A stretch of 64,000 nt of DNA from Lingula anatina (taxonomy: Eukaryota; Brachiopoda; Lingulata; Lingulida; Lingulidae): the NCBI RefSeq assembly GCF_001039355.2, contig NW_019773513.1, positions 896,245 to 960,244 on the forward strand. Direction: 5' to 3'. Positions 13,244 through 24,122 of this stretch are shown here, piece by piece. Position numbers and translations under genes: made by a program. The stretch's first letter is position 1; every line of letters starts with the position of its first letter. The notes under the pieces are model-generated. The model did not search any database. It saw only the letters and a list, made by a program, of their open reading frames with translations, and had not been told where the DNA came from.

Positions 13244-13251
13244 TTTATATA
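13244..13251 (-). promoter_or_regulatory. TATA box of the probable DNase I promoter
   Basis: TATATAAA on the minus strand, about 80 bases upstream of the ATG at 13163 that opens the signal-peptide exon. The expected start of transcription is near 13220. One other ATG lies between the TATA box and the chosen start, close to the expected cap site. The exon has a strong donor (GTATGT) whose phase matches the first DNase I core exon. Confidence 0.5.
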
Positions 13252-14946
13252 CCTACAGGGCACAGACGATTTTATGGATTCCACTCCTGTTGCTGTCCCA
13301 GAGTGGAGTGATCTGTTATTGGTGCTACATTCCTCTTTCAAGACCCCCGGTCATAAATTTAAAGTTTACATGAATGATTCGGCATCGGAGATAATACAGC
13401 TAAGAACGTATGGAAAGAATAATTATTAGTTAAATAAGATTAATTGGAACTAATTTGGCTCCCCTTAGAAACCACACTATTGAAAGACTCGGTTTTATTA
13501 ATCTCAAATATAAGAACCATTTGAACAAGTGAGCATGAACATTGTAATCGTTATCTGATTTTATCTGATGGTTCATTTACCCAAAAGGCGTGATTTTGTA
13601 TTGGTTATAAGTAAATTATTAGTGCCTTTCAAACTTTTAGCTTCTATCACGACATGTCCACCTGTGTTTTCCCATCATATAAAGAGGTACAAGCAGTATA
13701 CTCTGTCCATTAACACTAAACCCAAGCTACAAGTGCGTGTTTCTAGGGTTATAAGTGTTCATTTTATATATTCACTACAAATAAAATAAAGCTTAGCAAG
13801 TACTTTTAAGTGTAGCGAACTTATGTGTATCGAAAGGTCTATTAGCAATTTCACACTCTAGCATATAGATGTACGAATGAAAATCTTATTTGAAATCTGT
13901 TTTAAGCACATTTTTAAGTGTATTAAGCCACCCCCTTTCAGCATATGAAAGTGAACGTATAAGCAGCGTATAGTAAGCGAATGGCCGTTTGAGTAACTTT
14001 TTCAAGCATATGTCAACGTATGACATCTAAAGCAAATCTTATATCAACGTATGAGTAAGCATGGGAACCGCATATCAGCTTAGAGTACCGCATGTAAGAC
14101 CGTGCACATGGCTGTAGCACATGAGAGGCTATGAGTGAAGGCAAAGTCACATTGTAGCGTATACACATGTAGCACCTACGTAAGATAAAAAGTGCCCATA
14201 CGCAGACAAACACAAGGGCTTCTTTAGACTTACGTCGTACACGCATCGAGTACGCAAGAAAACGTTGGTGTACGTTCGCATGCTAGTGCGAACGGAATGG
14301 TAGTCCTAGTAACGCAAGTCTGAGCGGACAACGGAATGCAGGTCCGCCAGGAATAGAAGTCCTATCCATATTTATGACAGGAATACAGGTCCCATTAAGA
14401 CTACTAATTCTAAGGAACCTCGGTTCCAGGCGGACCTGCATTCCATTCACACCGGGAGGGGGGAGATAAATTGNTGTGGAAGTAAAATTATCAAGCGACC
14501 GGGCCTCAGAGGCCCGGTTTCCAGGAAATGGGACTAACTTTTGGAAAAGTTAATTTCTACTTATGTTGTAAATTATTTCAAAACTAATTAATTATCCATT
14601 GATGGGGTATAAGTTGCTTGAGGATTACATGAAAGGAACAGGCTCAAAACCTCATGCGAACGAAGAGAGAGCAAAAGATACATGGGTCCGGGCCTGCGAG
14701 GCCCCTGAAAGGTGATTGAGGGTTAAGCATGATGAGTAAGCATGGGAACCGCATATCAGCTTAGAGTTGCACACTTTCATTCGCTGCTTATACCTCCTTT
14801 TAAAACGCTAGAAACTGGATGATTTCATCCGCATCAATGTGACATACAATACTACACTTAGATTTTTTTGTAGGTGTCACTCTAGAGCCTTTACTTGTGC
14901 GAAGTGGAATAAAGCATGGGTAGAGTAACAGCTGCATCCATGTACA
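13252..14946. repeat. CGTATG-rich repetitive region, no gene seen
   Basis: From about 13800 to 14290 the sequence is crowded with GTATG/CATAC motifs. A stretch of ~36 bases beginning GAGTAAGCATGGGAACCGCA at 14051 recurs at 14732. The block at 14224-14284 (TCGAGTACGCAAG, GTTGGTGTACG) recurs at 16019-16078. Similar CATACG-rich stretches lie near 33.85-34.15 kb and 35.2-35.37 kb, so related repeats flank the CUB cluster on both sides. Confidence 0.55.
14332..14445. mobile_element. MITE copy 2
   Basis: Same family as 11779-11894: it begins CGGAATGCAGGTCCGCC and ends GGCGGACCTGCATTCC. The two copies agree through most of the ~115 bp interior with small indels. The pair in one window points to a non-autonomous element family with inverted ends. 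Confidence 0.75.
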
Positions 14947-15975
14947 TGAAAGTGGATTTCTCCATCTTGAACAGCTTTGCTGAAGGTATTGCTAAACCAT
15001 TGACTTTAATACTGTAAACAATGAGAAACAGACTGTTAACCTGGTTAGCTGTAACAAACAACAGTAAACAAAAATTCATGCATGTAAGCAGACAATAACA
15101 ATCAACTAATGTTTACGTTGCAATATATAGATGTCGCTATGGTTTCAGCTGTTCGAGTTCAGGCAAAAAACGATGAATAATTTATGCTTAGCCTATAGTG
15201 ATCGTTTGAAAGCGTGTCTGAATAAGAAAATTACCTACAAATTCATGACATTTTTTATGACATTTTTTAACATAATTTACCCTTGGTGGCCTCTTATGTG
15301 CAGTTCTTAATCAGGCTAAGAAAATCATTTTTGAAAAAAAAGTTGCTGCTATATTTTAAGCCATTTTGATCATTTTTTTTTATATTGACCTTGGCATTTA
15401 GACATGACCTTGACCTCCGATGACTTCCAAACATTTTTCAAATGAATGGCCGTGACCTTTAACATAAGAAGTGATACCCCTCACTAGTTCCTAAATTAGA
15501 CAGTTTCCTTGCTATGCCCACCAAGCACCCTCCCCTATACGTTAGCGGCCATTTTGGATTTTTGGCACTTTGCTATGGGTGGATTCCGGTGGGAAATTAT
15601 CTGGGTTATATTGGCCCAAAAGTGGACCAGAACAGTTGTGAAACCTTTGTTAACGTGTTTTTTTTTTTTTTAACTTCAATGGGGAAACTCCGTTCGTTTA
15701 CTGGACTGGTAGTTGTTTTATTTATAATGTCAAGTAAGACTATATCAATTAAAATTGGTGGTTAATATAAATTTATACATTTTTATTTTTGGCTGTACGT
15801 ATATTTCTTTCCGCTTCATAAACCAAGGCCAAATAGTTGGTTATAACATCAAGGTAAATAACCTCGCTTATTAAATTCCTGTAAGGTATTACCTAGCCGC
15901 CTTATTGTCACCCATTTCTTTGTGCAAAAAGACTGTCAGGCTTTTAATAAGGTAAAGAACCAAAGTGTGAGAAAA
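14946..15975. repeat. segmental duplicate, copy 1 (partner 20803-23600)
   Basis: The first ~285 bases match 20803-21160 and the rest matches 22855-23600 at high identity in the same order. The partner copy is split by the ~1.7-kb transposon-like insertion at 21164-22854, so this copy shows the empty-site arrangement. Open frames here have no recognisable domain. Confidence 0.8.
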
Positions 15976-16133
15976 ATTGTTTGTTGTACGGTGAACGCAG
16001 ACGAACGCAATGGGTCGTTAGACTTACCTCGTATACTATTCGAGTACGCAAGCAAACGTTAGTGTATGTTTGCACACTCAGAGTGAGCTAAATTTTTCGT
16101 TAGTTTGTGTTTGAATTGTTTTTTCAACTATAC

Positions 16134-16236
16134 ATTGTAATATTCCAGGGACAAGTTCGTCCACCAGTTCCCAACCCCACTGTGCCGACCCCTCGATGAA
16201 TATAAACCCCTGGCCTGGAGATAACTCCTCGTATTC
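16134..16236 (+). pseudogene. decayed copy of CUB exon 2
   Basis: Aligns with CUB exon 2 of genes A and B: GGACAAGTTCGTCCACCAG, then CCCAACCCCACTGTGC, then CCCTGGCCTGGAGATAAC and TATTCTAACGA. An acceptor-like TATTCCAG precedes it. The frame is broken by in-frame stops and a shift, and the 3' part of the exon with the CHW motif is gone. It resembles copy B (WPG, SN) more than copy A (WHG, SH). Confidence 0.7.
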
Positions 16237-18400
16237 TAACGAATAAAAGAAAAAAAGTTGAAACCATACTATATACGTAATCTCTCTCTTTCTATTTATG
16301 TCTATGACGGACATAAAATTCAGAATGATGGTGTTTATTTCCATATATCTTGTCCTGGTAATGGGAAAACGTAACCTGTTTCATACGATGAATCGTAGAG
16401 AGATTGACATTTGAGCATCTACTCAGTCTGACTCCCAAAATAATGGTGTCCAATAAACAGAATATTATTATTACCCATGCCTGCAGGGTTTTCCCCGCTG
16501 TTATGAAGTCTGTGATGTTTTTACCTACAGCTTATTTCAGATTTTGCCTTTTTCATACGTATCATATATACGTATTAAAATACCTGTATATACACATATA
16601 GTTCATCAAAAATCTCAAATGCATACATAAAGCAATAATACAATCGTACTATAATTATTTTCGTTCCGATAGGCTTTCTTCTCGGTATCCTAACCGATAC
16701 CACACCAACATATACTTTATGTCTCCTCCATCTCAGTGTACCACAAACTTTTATAGTCTCATTCATAGCAAGAAAGAAGGCAACAAGGAATATTGTTTGT
16801 TCGTGATTTGGCCAAACCAGGCCGCTTTTATTATATAACCCCTCTATCCTAATCGTTTTAACAATAATAACAATGTAGCAAATTGTTGCCTGTATTAAAT
16901 GTTATGGCCTTATATCAAATATTCAATAAGACTCATCATCCTAAAAATTATGACTGTCCAGTACAGAGGTAGCCTTTAAAGGACCTGTAAAGTCATGCGC
17001 AATGACTACCCACATACAATTTCTTCTCCTTTTCCTCTGGACTAGGAAGATGGTGTGGATGCTGCAATGCGTGGACCACAGATTGACATAAGCAACAGCC
17101 GTCCTTCAGTTGAAGATGTAAAAGTTTAACTTGTAAAAGACAAGACTCCAACCATTCATTGCTCTAGATGAATACATCCAAAGATTTCACTGTGGCATTA
17201 CTGGTAGGCGACTGTGTACTGGCACATTCGCTGGGCAGTGCATGGTGCTCTTGACAGGTATACATTACTGAAAAATCAAAGTAAAAACGCACGCAGTATG
17301 ATGGTCAAATATGCAAATGCAAGCAAAGTTCGGTCGGCAGAGGAGACAAATGTAGTATGAAGGAGGAGACGGGGAAGGCGGTGGGTGAAATTTTTTGAAC
17401 TGAAGATTTCAGTTGCAGATTTGAGATAACTTGTAGCTAAATTGTATCATGCGCATGAACAGAATGAATCAAGCAAAATGAGGCCAGGCAGTGATGCCCC
17501 ATGGTATAAGTAGCAACATGTGCCTCAAGAAGATTACCCCTCTAGGGCACAATTGAGCATGTGCAGAATGCACATGTGCATAAATAAGCTCTGGAGATTG
17601 TTGTCGCCATAAAATGTCGTTTGACTACGCCAAACTTTCCTTTCCCACGATTGTGCCGCCACTTTACTGCCATAGTGTATAAAGTACCCGGACACAGCTC
17701 CTGTTTTAATAAAAGAGGAGATTAAAGTCATAATAACTCTTCATTTTGGCCAAAAATTGGATTTTCCTGGAGTAAACGGCAATTTTCCCGTACTTACCAA
17801 TGGTCAGCGACCCCATTCCTGCATTTAAAGTTAATCCAGGGTCTTTTTTCCAAAACGTACGGTTTTTTGTTAAAATCTCTTAAGAGATTTTAACTGACGG
17901 AGCTCTCTGTGACATCGCATAGTCACTGTTGTCCTACTTAAAACCGCGGGAAAAGCAGACAACAACAACACTATAAAAGATTCATGAGATATATTCGTCT
18001 TTTTGTTAAAAATACATTAATATCCACAATGTGTGCCATTCTGGGCTTTTCGTTATCCGACGCACTGTACAAAAACTCGCAACTTACGTCTGCGTCTGCA
18101 TTAATGCGTTTGGCGCCATACGTTATTTTGGTCTCGAATGAACGCGAGAATCCGCGTGACACTATTACGTCATTAGCAACGAGTGCCTTGATGACCGGGA
18201 AGAAAAGCATCGAAAGCCCTGTTGACAAGCACAGATTTTAGTTTTACTACAATAACGGCCGGTTTAGTGGTAAAATACAATAGAATATATTTCCATGCGT
18301 TGTTTACAATGTATTTCATGCGGAATTTTGAATCTCAAAGGAAGAGTTATTATTGCTTTAAATACTTTAAATTGAGTCGTCAGTCCTAGCAAATTCATCA
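16237..18400. other. no gene recognised
   Basis: Contains open frames of 60-85 codons on both strands, notably overlapping ones at 17971-18241. No domain, signal peptide or convincing splice frame is seen. GC is slightly higher at 18050-18200 than around it. Confidence 0.5.
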
Positions 18401-18583
18401 ACCTCGGCCATAATGTGCTTTTGAAAGTAATTTGTTGCCAGGTCAACAGAAATAGTTATCAATATTTTGTCAACACTGCTATCTGCATGGAGAAGCAGCG
18501 ACAAATCATGAATATGTCATGCAACAACCTCTGTAGGTCTTTGATTTATAGCGTTTATACCCTGTTTCTACAAGCACAAAAAA

Positions 18584-18593
18584 TTATATATAG
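18584..18593 (+). promoter_or_regulatory. TATA box, upstream CUB first exon
   Basis: TTATATATAG, 51 bases upstream of the ATG at 18644 and identical to the element at 24065-24074 upstream of gene A. The expected start site is near 18615. Confidence 0.5.
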
Positions 18594-18643
18594 TGTTGAT
18601 TTCGCAGCATAGTTTCAAACCCAGTGTATAACATCATGCAACC

Positions 18644-18725
18644 ATGGATGTGACAGGGAGGCGTTTCATTTGCAGCAAGGCCTTATTTGCAGTGCAATAT
18701 GTAGTCGTTTTCTTTCTAGTGACAG
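18644..18725 (+). CDS. signal-peptide exon, duplicate first exon of the CUB gene
   Basis: ATG at 18644 opens 27 codons (MDVTGRR..., then hydrophobic AVQYVVVFFLVT) and ends in phase 1 at a GTAGGG donor. It is a close relative of the gene A first exon at 24123-24198 (CSKALFAVQYVVVFFL shared) and splices in the same phase. No intact CUB exon follows before 25316. It may therefore be an alternative first exon of gene A with its own TATA box, or an orphan left by the duplication. Intact frame, donor and promoter favour the first reading, but only transcripts can decide. Confidence 0.55.
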
Positions 18726-20635
18726 GTAGGGGTATTTTAATTAACATTTGTGTTTCAGTTAAAGTTAGATGTGAGTATACTGGTATTCTGTCTGTTTATG
18801 TAAGCATTAAGTTTCCAATATAAATATGTATAATAAACCATAGGGCAAGATTATGAAAACAAGTTAAATCACCAGCGTGCGTCACTTATATTTAAATCTT
18901 GCAAGGTGTTACCTGAATAATATTTTCATCTTTTGCTCTTCTCTTATCTTCACCGGCAGGTATATATGGTGTAAAAGTTGCTTGTTCAAGGGTTTCTTTT
19001 AATTGCCTTCGGTCAGCCATATGCAACTGAACTGATGGTAGCTATACACTGTATATCCGTTCCCATGAATTAAAACAGACCCGTAATGTTATTATGTATA
19101 AACTGACAAATACAAGATATAAAACATGAACTTCATAAAACACAAAAGAGTGGAATTTAGGCATTTTTGATGGATGTTTTTATTTGTTACCAGAGCTACG
19201 TGTTTTTCGAAATTTTAGAAATTCAAATGACTTTTTCCTTCTCAAACGATATTTTTATAATGTTTTAATATGGCTATTCTGGTAGAAGTATGATTTTGAA
19301 CAGATTAACCACTATTGATAATTTTAGGTGCGGTTCCATTTGTGTTTTAGTTTGCAGTTCTCAGAAGGTAAACACTAAATCATTTATAAAATATCCCGAC
19401 CGTGGATTTTACACATAAACAGTGAATAACAATGGCGGCTCATTTGTTTTGTTGCGGCTTTCTTCAGGCGGCATTTGAGCCACCTAAACATGATTTTCAA
19501 CCGTTTCTTGAAAGTTTTCTTGCTTCTTACCGGTGAAATGGGCAGTTTAAGCGTGTCTTCGAAGGCAAATCTGATGGGTCTAAAGTGAAGGAGCACGTAC
19601 CGGTATTGCCGGTCAAGACGAGAGCAACGCCCATCCAAATTCATGCATTTTGAGACGCCAGTATATTATCAACAAAATGAGAGGCCACATGCACTAGGAT
19701 CTCTTAAAACTTTTATTTACTCTATATTTCTTTATAAACCCATGTAAGTTTATTATCTTAGGACCTCTACTAGTGGAGATATGCCATGCTCTAACATGGA
19801 TCTAGTGAGATGAGAAAAGAGGGTACAGTGTAACCACATTGGGCCTTATATTCATTTTAATTATCTTGAGGAGAAGAATAATGCTTAATAATTGTTTTCA
19901 TTTAAGTATGCTGTGAATATATAATTGGAGGGGAAAATAAGCGTACATAAAATTAGGGGGTCTCGTAACTGAAAATCTGTTCCAAAACAAGAATATTACA
20001 ATTAGACATAAATTACATACAAGACAGTTTTGGGAGATAGAATCTGGCAGAAGTGAAAAGTGTCCCTAGACAAATATTTCTGCTTAAAAATGTCAGTCAA
20101 ATCTCCTTGCCGCACTTGCCTGATGGTTAGAAATGCTGGCACTTAATATTCTGAATAAACCTGGTGTTACATTTAAATGTTTCACGTAGCGATAACAGTT
20201 GAATATTTGTTACCGTTATCTAAAAAAATCTATGAACGTGTCTCATAATCAACGTGTCTCATAATCAACACGTACTTGTTTTTGTGTATTGATTAAGTAA
20301 AATATCAGTACAATAAAGTGGTATTGGAAAATATAATATAATATACTTAGAATTTGTCAGAGACATACTAGTAACATGTATATGTGAATATAAACATCAA
20401 GTGAAAAATCAATCCTTGGTCCAGGTGGAGGAAAGGCAATTTTGGTCAACTGAAAACGACCAATGTTTTTAGTTTTTAAACAGTAGATATTGCTGCTTAG
20501 TTAATATTGTGGAAGTACGTGTTACCTGCAGATTTAAGTGTTATCTTTTTATTGCTTGCTAATGAGACTCCCTCTCTCCCGATTCTCTCTCTGCATATAG
20601 TTACTAAACCTGTTCGTCCAAAGTACGCAACGCTT

Positions 20636-20720
20636 GGGTGTGGCAGAGAGGTGTTTAATTTGCAGTAAGGCCTTCTTTCCAGTGCAATATCTAGTGGTTT
20701 TCTTTTAAATAACAAGTATA
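20636..20720 (+). pseudogene. decayed signal-peptide exon of the CUB family
   Basis: Aligns with the exons at 18661 and 24133 (ATTTGCAGTAAGGCCTTCTT, then TAGTGGTTTTCTTTT). One inserted base shifts the frame, a stop falls where the last Leu codon is expected, and the GTAGG donor has become GTATA. Not usable as a first exon. Confidence 0.7.
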
Positions 20721-20978
20721 TATTTTTAATGAAAACAGGTGTTTAATTAAATTTGGATGTCAGTATTTTGAGTGTTGATATGATGTATCCAGTTTCTTGA
20801 ATCAAAGTGGATTTCTCCATCTTAAACAACTTTGCTGAAGGTATTGCTAAACCATTGACTTTAATACTGTAAACAATGAGAAACCGATTGTTAACCTGGT
20901 TAGCTGTAACAAACAACAGTAAACAAAAATTCATGCATGTAAGCAGATAATAACAATCAACTGATGTTTACGTTGCAG

Positions 20979-21038
<60 letters not shown>
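20979..21038. repeat. (AT)n microsatellite
   Basis: About 60 bases of AT repeats with one TTT interruption. It lies at a point where the copy at 14946 has only a short ATATA run. Confidence 0.9.
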
Positions 21039-21039
<1 letters not shown>

Positions 21040-21163
21040 GCATTTGGTTTCAAACAGCAACAGATGTCGCTATGGTTTCAGCTGTTCGAGTTCAGGCAAA
21101 AAAAGATGAATAATTTATGATTAGCCTATAGTGACCATTTGAAAACGTGTCTGAATAAGAAAA

Positions 21164-21969
21164 CTAGACTGCGATTGGCTAAAGCCAGTGGCGGAGGATT
21201 CCCCTGCAAAATAGGTGTGGAAATGCTCTTACAAGGTCATGTGAAGGTCATGGGTTAAATATGATCCCATATTCTGAAAGGGCATGTGCGAATTGGGGGT
21301 GGGGGGGTCAACAAAACATCACTTTTAGCCCACTTCAATTTTTCTCCATGAAATAGCCGAATGACCTTGAAAATGAGGGTCAAGGTCAAATTTGACATTT
21401 GATTTGGAGGTGCTGGGTAGATGTTTGGGGTAGTTTACTATAGCATGTTATCACAAAAAATCAGGATTTCATGGAGAAATTGACAAAGTCACTATTTCTG
21501 TGAAATTATTAATATTTTAAAATCTATATTAAAAAACTAATCAGTCAATTGTCAATATTATTAGATACTGCACTGGATAGATATGCTAAGGCAACTTTTT
21601 ACATCATCCTTGTGGCTCTGTGACATCTGGTTTACCCCCTGCCGAGTGTCAACCTCCTGGAGCACATTTTGCAATAGGTTGACCTTGACCTGACGTACTT
21701 TCCTAAAATTAGGTCACTTGATATAGAATTATTGTGTTATCTGACTTATGAAAGGATTTGTCAAAATGTTGAAAATTCTAGGAGATATTGCATTTTGAAA
21801 TTTGCAAAAATTTCACTTAAAAAGGCTCTGTGACCTTGAAAATTAGGTCAAGGTAAACAAAATGGGTGGACCGGAATAACTTTTCATAGGCTATCAGTAT
21901 GAATTTATTCAGAATTTTAGAAAGAAATTTTTTGACGAAAAATAATAATAAGAAGAAGAAGAAGAATAA
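21164..21969. mobile_element. transposon-like ~0.8-kb unit, first tandem copy
   Basis: Starts CTAGACTGCGATTGGCTAAA and ends in a GAA/AAT-rich tail. About 95% identical by eye to the following copy. Near the start it carries GGATTCCCC. Its coding capacity is nil. It contains four exact matches to TGACCTTGA or its complement TCAAGGTCA (21362, 21380, 21680, 21831). Confidence 0.7.
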
Positions 21970-22854
21970 CTAGACTGCAACTGGCTAAAGCCAGTGGCGG
22001 AGGATTCCCCTGCAAAATAGGGGTGGAAATGCTCTTACAAGGTCATGTGAAGGTCATGGGTTAAATTTGACCCCATATTCTGAAAGGGCATGTGCGAATT
22101 GGGGGTGGGGGGTCAACAAAACATCACTTTTAGCCCACTTCAATATTTCTCCATGAAATAGCCGAATGACCTTGAAAATGAGGGTTAAGGTCAAATTTGA
22201 CATTTGATTTGGAAGTGTTGGGTATATGTTTGGGGTAGTTTACTATAGCATGTTATCACAAAAAAATCAGGATTTCATGGAGAAATTGACAAAGTCACTA
22301 TTTCTGTGAAATTATTAATATTTAAAAATCTATATTAAAAATCTAATCAGTCAATTGTCAATATTATTAGATACTGCACTGGATAGATATCTAAGGCAAC
22401 TTCTTACATCATCCTTGTGGCTCTGTGACATCTGGTTTACCCCCTGCCGAGTGTCAACCTCCTGGAGCATATTTCGCAATAGGTTGACCTTGACCTGACC
22501 TACTTTCCTAAAATAAGGTCACTTGATATAGAATTATAGTGTGACATCACCTTTGAAAGGATTTGTCAAAATGTTGAAAATTCTAGGACATTTTGCATTT
22601 TGAAATTTGCAAAAATTTCACTTTAAAAGGCTCTGTGACCTTGAAAATTAGGTCAAGGTCAAAAAAATTGGGTGGACCGGAATACCTTTTCATAGGCTAT
22701 CAGTATGAATTTATTCAGAATTTTAGAAAGAAATTTTTGACGAAAAAGAAGAAGAAGAAGAATAAGAAGAACACCAAAAACAATAGTATTCCCCTATATG
22801 GAATCCTAATAAGAACAGCAAAAACAATAGTATTCCCCTATGGGGAATCCTAAT
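21970..22854. mobile_element. transposon-like ~0.8-kb unit, second tandem copy
   Basis: Repeats the preceding unit from CTAGACTGCAACTGGC onward, then continues into a GAA-rich tail and two short repeats of CAAAAACAATAGTATTCCCC ending in ATTCCCCTATGGGGAAT, a perfect 7-bp palindrome. The GGGGAATCC at the end mirrors GGATTCCCC at the start, which would make a short terminal inverted repeat. Contains four exact TGACCTTGA/TCAAGGTCA motifs (22167, 22485, 22636, 22653). Confidence 0.7.
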
Positions 22855-24064
22855 TACCTCCAAATTCACCTAAGTAATGACATTTTGGACCTACATCATT
22901 TACCCTTGGTGGCCTCTTGTGTGCAGTTCTTAATCAGGCTAAGAAAATCATTTTTGAAAAAAAAGTTGCTGCTATATTTTAAGCTATTTTGGTCATTTTT
23001 GGTCATATTGACTTTGGCATTAAGGCTTGACCTTGACCTCTGATGACTTCCAAACATTTTTCAAATGAATGGCCGTGCCCTTTAACATTAGTGATACCTT
23101 CACTAGTTCCTAAATTAGCCAGTTTCCATGCTATGCCCACCAAGCACACTCCCCTATACATTAGCGGCCATTTTGGATTTCTGGCACTTTGCAATGGGTT
23201 GATTACGGTGGGAAATTATCTGGGTTATATTGGCCCAAAAGTGGATCAGATGAGTTGTGAAACCTTTGTTAACGTTTTTTTTTTTTTTTTTCAACTTTAA
23301 TGCGGAAACTTCGTTCGTTTACTGGACTGATAGTCTTTTTATTTATAACGTCAAGTAAGACTGTATCAATTAAAATTCTTGGTTAATATTAATTTATAAA
23401 AATTCTTTTTTGGCTGTACGTATATTTCTTTCCGCTTCGTAAACCAAGGCCAGATAGTTGGTTATAACATCTAAGTAAATAACCTCGCTTATTAAATTCC
23501 TGCACGGTATTACCTAGCTGCCTTATTGTTCACCCATTTCTTCGTGCAAAAAGACTGTCACGCTTTTAATAGGGTAAAGCACCGAAGTGTGAGAAAATTG
23601 ATTATTACAGTTGTACATTCAAAACCATGCAAATGTATGTATACAATGCACATATGTTGTAAAAAAAAAGGTGGGTAAATTTCCGGTTGTATTTTTCTAT
23701 ATCAAGCAATGATTAACAAACAAATAAACAAAGACAAAAATGACGAAAAACAATCAATTGATATCTTACGATGCAAAATAAATCAGAATGCAAGGGATGT
23801 CAAAACAAGCTCGCTGTTGCTATGTTTTTAATTGAGTAAAGGAAAACGCCGATAAATAATAATTGGACGGTATAACTGAATAGGAAAATCACTAATGTGT
23901 TTTTAATGTAATTTGTAACCAGGCCAATAGAAATAGTCATCACTGTTTTGCGATCACTGCTGTCTGTATGGAGAAACAACTATAAATGATGAATATGCCA
24001 TGCAACAACCTCTGTAGGTCTTTGAATTATAGCGTTTATATCATGTTTCTACAAACACGAAAAA

Positions 24065-24074
24065 TTATATATAG
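24065..24074 (+). promoter_or_regulatory. TATA box of CUB gene A
   Basis: TTATATATAG, 49 bases upstream of the ATG at 24123. Conserved with the copy at 18584 but degraded at the matching place in the inverted copy B (reads ATACACATAGTG). Confidence 0.55.
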
Positions 24075-24122
24075 TGTTGATTTGGCAGCATAGTTTCAAA
24101 CCCAGTGTAACAACAAGCAAGC

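Larger units (their letters stand above)
18418..19490. repeat. segmental duplicate of the CUB gene 5' region (partner 23914-24950)
   Basis: About 1.07 kb aligned in order with 23914-24950, covering promoter, first exon and the start of intron 1. Shared landmarks are GCAACAACCTCTGTAGGTCT, AAACCCAGTGTA and the GTGGATTTT.CACATAAACAG block. Confidence 0.85.
20803..23600. repeat. segmental duplicate, copy 2 (partner 14946-15975)
   Basis: 20803-21160 and 22855-23600 match 14946-15230 and 15240-15970. The two halves are separated by the duplicated ~0.8-kb element (21164-22854). No intact gene. Confidence 0.8.

Noticed and set aside
13061-13429. 122-codon plus-strand open frame
   Set aside because: Antisense to the inferred DNase I first exon and its TATA box; no domain recognised.
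17971-18241. Overlapping 85-codon open frames on both strands
   Set aside because: No domain, no splice context, and open on both strands, as base composition alone can produce.
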